Assembly (NCBI GenBank): GCA_039621445.1
Contig: CP154955.1
Span: 12,528,960-12,592,959 of the forward strand
From: Euglena gracilis
Taxonomy: Eukaryota; Euglenida; Euglenophyceae; Euglenales
Length of the DNA: 64,000 nt
Direction of reading: 5' to 3'
The notes beneath the pieces are model-generated. The model was given only the letters and a program-made list of their open reading frames with translations, was not told where the DNA came from and did no database searches. Both the position numbers and the translations under genes were made by a program. Shown piece after piece: positions 1-21,355 of the stretch. How positions within the stretch are numbered: the first letter of the stretch is position 1; every line of letters begins with the position of its first letter.

Positions 1-1640
1 AGTTTGCTGCTGGAAATCCAGCGCATGTTTTGTCTCAGGGTGTATATATTTGTCCCAAACTGTATAAATCCTAGCGGTTTTTGATGGACTCAAGGGGGAT
101 GGGCGATGACAGATTTACCCAAAATATTAAAGAAATATCATTTGGGGGTGTTTGCAATTGGGTCAAGTCAGTCCAATGAATTTCTCTGCAGCCCAGGGGG
201 TTTTATAAAGTTTGGACCCCGAGGGGGAGGGCGCAAGAGGTGTGGCTTTCCCCTATTTATTGTGATTTTTGACGTATTTTTGGCACGAAACCTGAAATTT
301 TTGACCCCAAAATTAAGCTCCCATATAGTGGTCCCTCAACTGTCTAGCCCCAACGTTAGCAGACCAAACCACAACCCCAACCGCTGGAAAGATGTACCCT
401 GACAAGTGGCAAAGGCACTCCAATATTCGCTGTGCATCCAAAGTGAAAAGAGTGTGGTGATTATCATGGAAACCATGAGGGGACCAGCATGATCAGCGTC
501 GCAGTGACAACTAAGTGGTTATTTGGGTCCTTTTGCAGGATACTCCAATCGAAATGTGTCCACCTCTATCAACCTCTATCAATCCTCCCCTAGAAATGGC
601 ACCCAAAACAACGACCAGTTCTTAAAACAGACCTTGAGCAAAACCCAAAAATTGGTTTTAAATAAGGCTGCATGCCAGAAGGAAATAACAAATTCTCTCA
701 TGGATGCATTGGTTAATTACTTATTTGGTTTATTTATTGACACATGTTGCATTCCTTGTAACTACATATTTTGTGCAATATCTCATTTTGGTAAACCAGT
801 AAACGTGTGGTGGAACATAAGGGGACGGGCAGGTTTTGGGGGGGGGGTTATGTGGCCTTCCAATCCCGTCACCACTGACGCGTTTTTCTCAATCCCCTTA
901 TCTGACCCGTGCAGGTTTTTTTAAAAAAGGCTGGAGGAGGTCCCACCCATCCAGGGGGTACGCCTTCCCCCTAACCCCCCCCGCCAAAGGCGGCGGTACG
1001 CTACAAGCGCACCCCCCCCATTTTGATGGGATTTCTAAAGGAAATCAACAAGAATCGCGTAAGTGGGGTCCAAAAAGAAGCGCACCCCCCCCTGCCGCCG
1101 GAGGCAGCGGTCCGCTATAAGCGCACCTGTGTATCTAACAGGGGGGGGTGGGGGGGAGGGGGTCTGTTCCGCCTTGATTTGTCACCCTCGCCAGGCAGCG
1201 GTGGGTCCCCCAGCGTCCACCCTGCCCCCCTCCGTGCCTCTGGGGGGCAGGCGAAGCCAAGCCACACAGCAATCGCGCAGTAGCAAACCGCCTTTCCTCC
1301 TCCCCCCCCCACCTGCCAATTGCAATCCCAACCCTCAACACCGGGTGCTCTTTTCCGGAGTTTGACGGGTACGACGTGCCTACGCTTCTGCTTTCTGCAT
1401 CGTGAGTTCCTCCCCAAACAGTGCAAACGCTGCCTCCTCACCATTTCCCCGACCGCCAAACCAACCTTCATAGCCTCTCTTGCAACGGAGACTGAAGAAG
1501 GGTGAGCAGGGTGATTGGAGCGGTGTCCCCGCAAGAAGAGCCCGTGTCGCATGAAAAGCCCCCAGGTTGTGCCGAACTCCGACCAAAATTTGCCCGCGTC
1601 GTTGTTCGTGCCCCTGGGGGACGAGGGCATTCATGGACCC
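1..1640. other. Region without a confident gene
   Basis: The first part is AT-rich with no convincing exon. From about 840 onward it is G/C-run rich. The two short blocks ending TACAAGCGCACCCCCC (about 980-1020) and TATAAGCGCACCTG (about 1100-1130) look like diverged tandem copies. One exon-like stretch at about 1315-1392 reads through GCSFPEFDGYDVPTLLLSAS and runs into a good donor (gtgagt at 1393), but no acceptor keeps that frame open, so it is not called. Confidence 0.4.
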
Positions 1641-1654
1641 CGGTGACGGACCAC

Positions 1655-1817
1655 GGAAATGGACAAGCGCCGGGCACCCCAACGGGCGTGGGAAGTGGGC
1701 GTGTGCCTCGGGGGGGGGGGTGCCAACCCCTCCCCCACCGACCCCCCCCCATCTGCAGGGGAGTGCAGAGAGGTTGGCTCCGCACACCCCGCAGGTTGCA
1801 GCAGGGTCGGGCACCCC
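1655..1817 (+). repeat. Dispersed direct repeat, copy 1
   Basis: This block matches 2931-3090 in the same orientation, including shared strings such as GTGCCAACCCCTCCCCCACC, CCCCATCTGCAGGGG and TGCACACCCCGCAG-like text. The two copies differ by many substitutions and length changes in the G/C runs, so they are an old duplication. Function unknown. Confidence 0.6.
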
Positions 1818-2202
1818 ACCGCCCACAGAGTTCCCTGTCTGGGAGCTCTGCCCCGGGAAAGAGGGTCATTTCCGTCGGGTCACCGAATTGGGATGCCGCG
1901 GCTGCAGACGAGGTGAGCGGCTCTAGGTGTGCCCTCGCGGGGCATCCTCCGAGAAAGCGAAACGGGTGTTTTTGTCACTGTGGTGTGACTGGAGTCAAGC
2001 AATTAACTCCCCCCCAGGCACTTGTCCCCTCCTCCTTACATGCAAACCTGGCCCCCCTAGATTTGGCCTTCGGCCTTTTGCATGTGGCCTTCGTGTGCAA
2101 ACTTGGCCCCCCAAGGTTGGCCCTCTGGCCTTACCTTCAATTATGGCCCGGGGCAAGCGCCCGGGGGGGGGGGTATGACAATTTTCGTTGGTGTGCTGCT
2201 AT

Positions 2203-2505
2203 CAGGGATTTTTTTAAGTTTGGACCCCCGGGGGGGGGGGGGGGGGGGGTGTGGGGGGGGGGGGCCGGCCGGCCCCCCGCCCACCCGCGGGGGGGGGGTC
2301 CCCCCCGGAGGGGGGTGGGATATACTTTTCGGCGCCGCAGGCGCCGAAAAAATTCTATTTTTAGCACTTTTCGCGATTTTTCGGCCATTTTTTGTGGGTC
2401 CCCCGGGACCCCCTCCCACCCACCGGGGGGGGCCGCCCCCCCAGGGGGGGGGGTGGGCGGGGGGGACCCCCCCCTCCCCCCCCACCGGTCTTAAAAAAAC
2501 CCCTG
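2203..2505. mobile_element. Non-autonomous hAT-like element (MITE), copy A
   Basis: The element begins CAGGGATTTTTTTAAG and ends CTTAAAAAAACCCCTG, an imperfect terminal inverted repeat. It is flanked by gctgctat (2195-2202) and gctgctac (2506-2513), an 8-bp target duplication with one mismatch. The interior is long G and C runs around a GGCGCC palindrome plus TTTTTAGCACTTTTCGCGAT. There is no coding capacity. CAGGG ends with an 8-bp duplication are characteristic of hAT elements. Copies at 12532, 32663 and 53073 share this interior; a truncated one is at 7830. Confidence 0.75.
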
Positions 2506-2722
2506 GCTGCTACCCCCCCGTGGCCTCCTCCTTGCATGCAAACTTTTCCCCCCTGTCATTTTTATTGGCATAATGCACTTCCGCTGGCAAAAAAATAAAA
2601 AAAGAAACGTTGTCCAGAGAGCTAGCTTCTGACGTGCGGGAGGCGTCAGAATGGTTGGTAGGTTGGTGGAAACCAACGACTGACTGGCGCTTCGGTTTGC
2701 AGTGCTCCGTCCGCCGCGATGC

Positions 2723-4697
2723 ATGGGGCCTGCGGGGCCCCTCCTGCTGTTGCTGCTGCTGCTGCTGAGGAATGCGTTCCTCTGCCGTCCCGATACGACT
2801 GATGGCAGGTGTCGTTTGTTCGTTTGCTTGCTGTGTGGGCGGACAGGCGTGTGCAGTCTGTTCCATCACGTTGTTTGCAAGGGAAACGACGGCGGCTGAA
2901 GACCGTCTCACAATTCCGGGGGCGGAACACAGAAACAGACAGGCGCCCAGCAGCCCAAGAGGCATGGGAAGCCGGCGTGTACCTCGGGAGTGCCAACCCC
3001 TCCCCCACCCGACCAACCCCCCATCTGCAGGGGTGTGCAGAGATGTTGGCTCTGCACACCCCGCAGGGTTGCAATAGGATCGGGCATCCCGTCCATGCAT
3101 ACACTCACATGGTGTGGGGCTGGGGCTCTTTCGGGCCACTGCATTGCATGGGGAAATATGCAGGTTGCATAGGTTGCATTTTTTGCATAATCCCAAAATC
3201 TTGAAATTTTGCATTTTTCTGCATACTTTGCATTTTTTCCTTAATGGAAGTTTTGTGAAAATTCACATTTTTGCATTTTTTTTTATATTTTGCCTTTCCG
3301 ACCTTTTTGTAGCTGATTTCACAAGCAAAATGCTCTACTACCAGACAGCTAGAAGTTGTATAAACACATTTTTTTTGCATGATGGAACACAAGTGCATGC
3401 AACCAACCATGTTATTCTGCAAGTTTGCACCACGCTTTTATGGGATGTGTTATTTTTTGGTGCTTTTCTTGACTTGGCATTTTTTTTAAAAAAGAAATTG
3501 TGCAAGAAATTGTTTTGTTTATGCTTTTATACCTCCTGTTGAAGAAGAGTACATATAATTTGTCCAAAACATGCACCGTGTTGCACAACAAAAAATGCGG
3601 CAAAATAAAAAATTTCCCAAAAGAGGCGAAAATTTTTCTCCAGAGGAAAAGTGTACACCCCCGGGGAGCTCCTGCCAGAATTTATATACAACTTGCATTT
3701 TTTGCATTTTTTTGCATTTTTTGCACTTTTCTGCATTTTTTTTGCATTGCGTATTTTGAGGGGCCTTGTTCTACATTCCCCCCCTGCTGCACTGGCACAG
3801 TTGGAATGCGAAACCACAAAACATCATTCATCTGGACCAGTGACTCCAGTTCAGGGCTGTGCAAGAACCCCCGAAACCCCTTTGGGTGACGGGGTGGGGG
3901 GTCCGTACCCCCACCCGCCACCACCCGTTCTCTGTTTCCGGTGGCACCGATTTCTAGGTCCAGGTTTTCCACCGGGTTTTCGGACCGAAACAGGATTTTG
4001 GCGCGATGCTGTGGCGGGTGGAGGGGGCACCCCACCAACCTTCCCATACAGCCCTGCTCCGAGTTCATTTCATCCAACCAGCCACCCACCCCCAAGGCCA
4101 GCCCCTGGTCCCTGGCTGGCAGCCCCAACAGGGGCTGACTGGGGCCACGGGGCTGGCATCGGCCAGGTCCCCTTCCCCGCCAGTCAGTTTGCCCCCCGTA
4201 TAAAAGCAATATATTAATTTTTTCTGTGGAGTTGACGTATTTAACGATGTTTTAGCTACTGAGCAATAACATTTTAACTGCTGAAAGGGCCTTTTTTTGC
4301 TCTACCCTCCTGGCAGCCGTTTCTGGAGTCTGCGCCCTGCCAACATCCCCCCCAGGGCTCCGACGAATTCTTGGCGTGTGTGGCTAGCGACTGGCGCCCC
4401 ACCGCTAGCCACTGTCGTTATGGCTTTCCGTCAAGGGGACGGCTTCTGAAGGTTTTGGGGGAATTGGGAGCCCCCGCATCGAGAGCCTCGATGGGGGTTC
4501 GGTCCGTTCCAGAGGCGGTCTCTCTTCGCAGGCCGGTCAGACCCGCTGCGTACTGGAACGCCTCTGTGTGGGAGGCGCAGTACGAGTTGCTGTTGACTAC
4601 GAAGCACACTCAGGGACCCTGCCGCTGGCTTAGGGAGGAGTGGCTGAACGGGAAATCGCGTTCGTCCATTTCTGGCCGCATTTCTGGCCGCCTGTGA
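2723..4697 (+). CDS. Possible two-exon gene for a small secreted protein
   Basis: Proposed exons are 2723-2808 and 4532-4697. Exon 1 starts MGPAGP, followed by nine leucines and RNAFLCRP, a classic signal-peptide layout with the leucines coded by a (CTG)n run. It ends at a GT donor in phase 2. Exon 2 follows a CAG acceptor, starts with the one base needed to complete the codon, and reads PVRPAAYWNASVWEAQYELL, then a Cys/Trp-containing tail to TGA. The product would be about 83 residues with one NAS glycosylation sequon. The agreement of phases supports the join. The (CTG)n core could instead be a chance microsatellite, and exon 2 could splice onward to the next gene. I recognise no family. 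Confidence 0.38.
2931..3090 (+). repeat. Dispersed direct repeat, copy 2
   Basis: Second copy of the block at 1655-1817, same strand. It lies inside the intron of the proposed small secreted-protein gene. Confidence 0.6.
3161..3785. mobile_element. T-rich TTTTTGCA repeat element, copy 1
   Basis: The block begins CAGGTTGCATAGG and ends near CTACATTCCCCCCCCTG. It is filled with TTTTTGCATTTTTTGCA-type repeats on the + strand and contains the string AAAAGTGTACA that recurs near 5250 and 24790. Boundaries are approximate and I see no clear target duplication for this copy. Membership rests on similarity to copies near 4977, 24519, 27481 and 59861. Confidence 0.5.
3852..4056. mobile_element. Small CAGGG-ended element (hAT-like MITE)
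   Basis: It begins CAGGGCTGTGCAAG and ends TTCCCATACAGCCCTG. The outer 9 bp are perfectly inverted. The flanks are ctccagtt (3844-3851) and ctccgagtt (4057-4065), identical apart from one extra base, consistent with a decayed 8-bp target duplication. The interior is G/C rich and non-coding. Confidence 0.55.
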
Positions 4698-5838
4698 CGT
4701 TGTACCTACTGGCACAGAAGTGGTGGGTATTGGAAAGGGGCAAAGATATTTGGGGTTGAGTGAGAGCTAGGTCCAGGGGGGCCTTTGGAGGGAGAACTGG
4801 CCATGACTTGGAACACATCCCGCACACCCACACACCCCCACAAACCCCACACACATCCCCCCACACATTCACAAACACATCCCATGTATTGCACCATCTC
4901 AAAAACAAAAAAAAATATATACATACAAAACCCTTCAGGCGTCTGGAAGAACCATCATCCAACTGGGGGGAGGGGGCAGGGAAAACGCAAATGCATTTTT
5001 TGCGGGGTTTTGTTTGCGTTTTTGTGCGTTTTTTTGACTTTGGCGATCTTTGGATTTTTGCTGGAGAAATTTTTTGATTATGAAGAAATCCTCGTGTTGG
5101 CCCCGATTTTCCCCTGACACCCAAACTTTAGTCAATTTTTTGCCATTTTTTGCATTTTTTTTGGTCAGCAAAATGCTTATTTTTAATGTGAATTGAAAAG
5201 AAATTCTCAGGGGAGCCGAAAATTTTTCTCCAGTGGTCCTCTCCAATGGAAAAGTGTACATCCTGGAGGAGCTCCTAAAGGATTTCACATGCAATTTGCG
5301 TTTGTGTGTGTGTGTGTGTGTTTTTGTTTTTTTTGCGTTTTTTTGCTTTTTTGCGTCGCGTTTTTTGAGGGTCCAGGTTGCATTCCCCCCCCCCCCGGGC
5401 AGGGGGTCGAAACTGGAAACGACTGCTGGCTGGCTGGATTCCCTTGGGTGTTGGTTCTCCTTTGGCTTAAATGACACCCAGGTTGCATTACCGGCATTGT
5501 GTGGCACCGCATGGCGTGTGTACTGCGCGTCAATGCAGGTGTTAAACCAATTTTGCACCATTGCCGTTTTGGGCCTCATGGGTCAGTTTTGGCTTTTCCG
5601 GCCCAACTTGGGGCATTTTGTGCGACTTTGTTGCTGTTTTTCGGCCAATTTCGGTATTTTTTGGCCCTTTTGGGTTAATTTTTGGACTAATCTCAAGACA
5701 GAGTAATGAAATGAAAAGCATCGTTTTTCCCCAAAAAGTGAATGGAATCAGAATTGAGGTTTCGTGCTTTCTTTCTTTCTTCCAAATTTGTTTCTCGATG
5801 GGATGGGATGGGATGGGCGGGAAGCTGATGCGGCCAAA
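4698..5838. other. Gap between gene models; contains a repeat element
   Basis: No exon recognised. A (CA)/(CACAC)-rich stretch lies at about 4825-4880. The T-rich element 4977-5395 fills the middle. The rest is low-complexity T-rich sequence and a short GATGG run (about 5798-5818) just before the GC-rich exon at 5839. Confidence 0.5.
4977..5395. mobile_element. T-rich TTTTTGCA repeat element, copy 2
   Basis: It begins CAGGGAAAACGCAAATGCAT and ends GGTTGCATTCCCCCCCCC. It shares with 24519-24915 the ordered blocks GGCGAT...TTTTTGCTGGA, AATTTTCC...GACA/GACC and AGTGTACATCCTGG / AGTGTGCATCCTGG, then CGTTTTTTGAGGGTCCA. The order of shared blocks shows common descent rather than chance low complexity. 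Confidence 0.6.
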
Positions 5839-16722
<10,884 letters not shown>

Positions 16723-16753
16723 CGCGGAAGACCTGGGCAGGTGGGGGGGGGGG

Positions 16754-17075
16754 CAGGGCAGAACAGGAATCGGCCAAACAGCCAGGATAGTGGGTGGCGG
16801 GGGTCGACCACCCCCCCCCCCCATCACCTCCTCCCGTATTTCCGGGAGCACCAATTTTCGACCCCAAAAAATTTTAACCAGCACCTTCGGTGCCAGGTGG
16901 ATCTCTTAAAAAGAAATCTATGAAAATGCTATGGTGGGTGGGGGGTGTCGACCAAGTACGTAGGTCCAGGCCACGCCTCCCCTTGGGGGAGGGGGGTCCC
17001 ACGCCACAGGGGTCAGGTAAGGGTCGAGTGGGCAATTTCTGGAGCAAAGGGCTGGTCATTTCTGGCAAACGGCTT
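16754..17075. other. Region between gene and transposon; repeat debris
   Basis: It begins CAGGGCAGAACAGGAATCGG, almost the same as the left end of the 84-bp element at 54459, but the matching right end is absent. The remainder is G/C runs with GTCGACC palindromes. No exon seen. Confidence 0.45.
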
Positions 17076-17080
17076 GTGAA

Positions 17081-17125
17081 CTTAGGCGGCCAATTAGGAC
17101 AGTATTTTTTGCCACTAGTGGCATG
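17081..17125 (+). repeat. Left terminal inverted repeat of the 3.9-kb transposon
   Basis: The inner part contains TGCCACTAGTGGCA (17110-17123), a perfect palindrome and a likely transposase-binding site. It mirrors 20951-20995. Confidence 0.85.
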
Positions 17126-17699
17126 GGATTACGCTATGCTGTGCAGGTGCCTTTTTCAGGCATGTGCATTTTGCAGCTGTTAGGTTTCACAGGGAATCCC
17201 CTTTTCTACTGCTCCTGTGAAGTTGTCCTTTTTGGTGGCGCCCTGAGGCTTGCCTGCTGTTTCTCTGCCTCGTGTTCGTTTGTTGAAGGTATGTCTGTGG
17301 TGAAGTAGTTCTAGTTTTTGTTTTGATTTGGTTTGCTGGTGTGCAGAAATTGTGGTGTTTTCTTTTACATTCTGTTGTTTTTGATTGGAACATTATCCAC
17401 GTGTGAACTTTCGTGGCCAATTTCCTCGTTCCCGATGCAACACTTCCTTTTGTCCTCTTTTACCACTAGCAATGGATGCATTGCCCGTGATTTGCTTGCA
17501 ACGGATGCCTTGTTTTTGAACGCCACTAGATCTGATGGGGGTTGTTCAGTTATGTTTAGTGCTTTTGAACGGAGTTTTAGTTTAGCATAAATTGAGCTCA
17601 GGTGAAGAATGAAATGAAGGTTGATGGAAAAGGGTGGAAGGAAAAAAGAGAAAAGGAGGGTAAAAGAGTATTTGAGACAGATTTTTGTTTTTTTGGTTT

Positions 17700-17795
17700 G
17701 TGTGGGTGGGGAGGGGGGGCGGGGGGGGGGGGGTGGAGGGGGGAGGGGCGGGGGGGGCGGACGGGGCGGGGGGGGGGGGGGGGGTTTTTTTTTTT

Positions 17796-17826
<31 letters not shown>

Positions 17827-17881
17827 TTTTTTTTTTTTTTGTTTTTTTTTTGTTTTTTTTTTTTTTTTTTTTTTTTGTGTT

Positions 17882-17916
<35 letters not shown>

Positions 17917-17936
17917 TTTTTTTTTTTTTTGGTTTT
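17700..17936 (+). repeat. G-run followed by poly-T tract
   Basis: About 80 bp of nearly pure G with a few C/A/T is followed by about 155 bp of nearly pure T broken by single Gs. It is inside the transposon. The T stretch could be a relic of a retroposed poly(A) tail on the - strand or simple slippage; no adjoining retroelement is recognisable. Confidence 0.85.
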
Positions 17937-18008
17937 GCACTCGGTGGATGCTCTTATTAAATTTAGACGGCTGAAAACACTGATTTTTGGCGATCAGATG
18001 ATCGTTTT

Positions 18009-18080
18009 TGCCACCAGTGTCAACAGACGCCCTGAACCTCTTGTGACGTGTCTAATTCTATTTTTCTGCCATTGGTGTCA
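18009..18080. promoter_or_regulatory. Two internal copies of the transposon palindrome motif
   Basis: TGCCACCAGTGTCA at 18009-18022 and TGCCATTGGTGTCA at 18067-18080 resemble the end motif. Together with 20236-20249 and 20335-20348 they form a set of sub-terminal repeats, as transposase-binding arrays do. Function is inferred. Confidence 0.5.
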
Positions 18081-18467
18081 TAAAAAGGGAGTGTGCTCTG
18101 AAATGACGTGCATCTTTGTTTATGCCCGGATTCGTTTGAATGAAGGCAGCGATGTGTGGTTTCCTTGTTCGGGGTGCATTCATCTTTGCACGTACCTTGG
18201 AGGTGTGATTCAAAACAAAAAACCCTTTGCAAGGGCCAAGTTGGTTCCTGTTCTTCTTCTGCGTGGCTTTCCAAGCCCAAGTTTTCCATCATGACCGGCG
18301 ACCCCGCCTCCGGCTGAACGGTGCTTCTCAACACCAGGCTTCCAGATTCTTTGATCTGAGTATGTGTTTTGCAGTTCATATGGTTGGTCTTTTCTGTTGC
18401 GTCTGTCGCTTTTGTTGGGTTGTGTGGATGGTCTGTTTCCCCCTGCTCACCGTAAACAGAAGCCATA

Positions 18468-20044
18468 ATGGCGAAAGCCCTTGTAGCACCCGATGCTAGT
18501 GGTCTGATGAACGACGGCTTTGAAATGGTGAGCGGTGACTGCACAGAGGCAGCAAGGCGTGGAGAGACGTTGGGTAAAACCATTGCAAGATGCACCTGGC
18601 AAAGCGTTGACGACACGATCCAAACAGCTCTGGATTGGCACTCCCCGGCATTTCAGGATTCACCCTCGTTGACCGCTTTTGTGTGAAAACTTCAGAAGGA
18701 GGAAGCGTTGCAGCGGTTGGAATTTGAGCTGCAGAATGCAGCTTCAAGGGTTTCACGTGAACAGCGCCGAGCAGATTCTCCGGACTCATCATGATAAGGG
18801 CCAATGCCATTCCATGTGCAAGGCATTGTTCATGTTGACCATGTGTGGGGGATGCTGTTGATTTGTATTTTCTTTCAATCCTCCAGGAGGTTGATACTGA
18901 AGGAAAACGTCGTTGAGGCTCTTTTTGACTTTTTTTGAATTGTTTTTGGTCGACTTGGTTGAGCAAATACTGTCCCTAGCTGCCCGCCTCTGCCAAAATG
19001 TAAGTTTCCTGCTTCTCTTTCATGACCAGCTGCCCAAAATGACCACTCATTCTCATGTCCCAGACCTGCATCTTGATGAAGAGTCCTCTGAAGGTGGTGC
19101 TGACCATGCTGAAAACGCTGAGCTTTGCGCAAGGGGTGACATGCATGTCAATCACCCTGAAATTGATGATGGAATGGTTCAACCTCCTCCCACAAGAAAG
19201 CAAAACCTGCAGTGGACGTGCAAAGTGTTCAAAGGGCAGATTTTGACGAGGTGAAGGAGATGACAAAGACCGAGGCTGTTCAGTGGGCAAGCACAAAGGA
19301 AACTGCAATGTGGTTCTCGGCGATGGGGAAGGGAGTGAACTTTGAGAAGCTCGCCTGGGACACGACGTGCTTCTTTGGTCAGGGCTATGCCATCGACGAC
19401 AACCATTTTGAGAGGCTTGTTGCCAATTTCAAGCTGCGTCCACCCCGGCGGCCGATCGAAGTCACCATTTGGGAGAATGAGGGTGATAAGAAGATGTATA
19501 TCTTGGCAAAGCATTTCAGCGAAAGTTGTACAACAATTCAAGAACGAGCGTTTCCTGCTTGGATTGCCATTGGAGAGGTAACAGAAGGTCGTCATTGCGG
19601 ATGTGCTAAATTACAACACGCCCTGTCCATCCGGAGGAAGGTGAGCGGTGCAGACAACGCTATCGTGGGCCTTCAAAGGGTGACCACCATATCGGAGTGC
19701 ATGACTATTTTCTTGAATGACAAAGACGTCGATTTCAGATCAAGGCTAGCACAAGCAGTAAAGGGCGCTGGGCTGGTGACAGACATGAATAACCCGTGGA
19801 ACAACATTTGACGATGGGAACCTCTGGTGTCAATGATCACCTTCTGGGGTGTTCGAGCCCTGGAGGCATTGAAGAAGTTTGAGAATAGCTTGAGCTCCAC
19901 TCGCTGAAGAACCTGGCGATGGTGATTGTCCTCGCATACCTAGAGGATGCCATCACCGCCATGACAGCCAAGAAGGCCAACATCAGGACCGTGAACAATG
20001 CTCTGAACCGCAGTTTATTATGTGGAAGCTGGCATATGTATTGA
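18468..20044 (+). pseudogene. Broken gene of the 3.9-kb transposon
   Basis: Coding-like sequence runs on the + strand in pieces. 18468-18794 starts MAKALVAPDASGLMND, has an in-frame TGA at 18684-18686, then continues LQKEEALQRLEFELQNAASR. A second piece (about 18913-19200) is acidic, with HLDEESSEGGADHAE. A frame change near 19200 leads into TKTEAVQWASTKETAMWF, LVANFKLRPPRRPIEVTIW and MYILAKHF up to TGA at 19811. Further pieces at 19824-19907 (ITFWGVRALEALKKFE) and 19907-20044 (AMVIVLAYLEDAITAM) need two more frame changes. Some breaks could be introns. I recognise no transposase family or DDE motif, so the product is unassigned. Confidence 0.55.
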
Positions 20045-20235
20045 CTTTCCTGTGCATGCAGAACGGCGCAATCCCAGCCTGGTTTGGTCATTGCAATGGT
20101 GTTGAAACAACGTTGTTCACATATTTTATTTGCTTTTTGAGTGAGGGTTCTGCTTCACAATAGGATAAGGGCGAGTTGTATATATAGGTTCATGTAATGT
20201 GGATCACCTGGTTTCCGTTCAATTGTGTCAATTTA

Positions 20236-20348
20236 TGACACCAGTGTCATAAATTCAATTTAGAGCCTCATGGTGCATGTGGTTTTTTGGCACACTACAT
20301 CTTGAAACATGTTCTTCATTTGAGTGTCAATTTATGCCACTAGTGGCA
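20236..20348. promoter_or_regulatory. Two further copies of the transposon palindrome motif
   Basis: TGACACCAGTGTCA (20236-20249) and TGCCACTAGTGGCA (20335-20348) are both perfect palindromes and both follow GTGTCAATTTATG. The second is identical to the motif in the left end. Confidence 0.6.
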
Positions 20349-20950
20349 GAAGTTGACAGTATTTAGAGTACATGATTGAGAAATGTGATTGTTTGGAATG
20401 TCATATGAAAGGGGATAGATGGTGAGGCACTCTGTTCAAATCTGTGAGGGTCTCAGTTTTCATTGTAGACGTGCTTTCATGACCATAGCAGTTGCAGCTG
20501 AAGTCAAGCGCCTCGTGACCTTGGTTTTTGCACGGTTCAGAATGACCATGCAGGCATGCATAAATGGGGGAACGCATTTTGGAGAGCAATCAGAGCCTCG
20601 TGCAGAAACAACAGTGCAAGCACTCCCCATAACTATGCACCCTCCCCGCTTTTTGGTTCTTCCGTTCCATCACAAACTTCCAACCCCCTCCGAGTGTCGG
20701 CTGCGGCACATTGCTGCCAGTGCAGATGATAAAGGTACACTCCCGTCCATGGAAACAGAGCGAATAGTGGCTTTTGACCTGTAATTTCCCTTCCTGGGTT
20801 TATTTTTTGAGGCCTGGTGCAAGATGCACACCTGTGTGTAAAATCCCATTTCATGGGGAAAATGATACCCACACAGAAGGGTGCAACAAGGACAAAGACA
20901 CGAAGTATCTCACGAGCATCGTCCACAGGGCTCTTGTGAGTCAAAAACTT

Positions 20951-20995
20951 TATGCCACTGGTGGCATAAAATTTTGTCCTAATTGGCCACCTAAG
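20951..20995 (-). repeat. Right terminal inverted repeat of the 3.9-kb transposon
   Basis: Reverse complement of the left end with about six mismatches; contains TGCCACTGGTGGCA at 20953-20966. The target duplication GTGAA follows at 20996-21000. Confidence 0.85.
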
Positions 20996-21249
20996 GTGAA
21001 AATTTGGGGTTTGAGGATATTTGAGGTGCACTTGTAGCCCAACCCAAAACAGTGTTTCAGGAGACGGCAAACATGATGGCAAATTGTGGTTTTAACTTTG
21101 GGTCTTTGTTGTGAGGGGGATCCCAAACAGAAGCGTGCGGGGGTGCTGGTGGAGCCCCCAATCGTGGAGCGGCGGGCGGACCTCCCAGAGCTGCCCTCCC
21201 TCCCGCTTGCGGATTTCCTGCCCAGGGCTGACGGAGGGGTCGGCCCCCG

Positions 21250-21355
21250 TCCCCCAAAATCGCCAAAAGTGCCATTTTGGGGAATTTTTGGGGCAAAAAA
21301 TCATTTGCCGAAAATGTCAAACAATTTGCTGGGCAAAAGGCCGGAAAGAAAGTGG
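21250..21355. repeat. Dispersed repeat, copy 2
   Basis: Matches 13500-13630 block by block (CCAAAAGTGCCATTTTGGGG, GGGGCAAAAAATCATTTGCC, TGTCAAACAATTTGCTGGG, GAAAGAAAGTGG). Same orientation. Confidence 0.55.

Larger units (their letters stand above)
17081..20995. mobile_element. DNA transposon of 3.9 kb with 45-bp inverted ends
   Basis: The left end (17081-17125) starts CTTAGGCGGCCAATTAGGAC. The right end (20951-20995), read on the other strand, starts CTTAGGTGGCCAATTAGGAC; about 39 of 45 positions agree. Both ends carry the palindrome TGCCACYRGTGGCA about 30 bp inside. The 5 bp GTGAA directly flanks both sides (17076-17080 and 20996-21000), a target-site duplication. Four more copies of the palindrome lie internally. 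Unlike the surroundings it has few microsatellites and holds coding-like sequence on the + strand. A 5-bp duplication with CTTAGG ends does not fit the common superfamilies I know (hAT 8, Tc1 2, PIF 3, piggyBac 4, Mutator about 9). The broken gene suggests the copy is dead. Confidence 0.85.

Noticed and set aside
1502-2494. 330-codon open frame on the + strand
   Set aside because: It runs through homopolymer G/C runs and a MITE, giving Gly/Pro-rich text with no domain or codon bias.
17820-17936. Poly(A) tail of a retrotransposon on the - strand
   Set aside because: No adjoining reverse transcriptase, internal promoter or flanking duplication; slippage explains it equally well.
18020-18616. 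198-codon open frame on the - strand inside the transposon
   Set aside because: No composition or motif support; the + strand pieces look more coding. It cannot be fully excluded.
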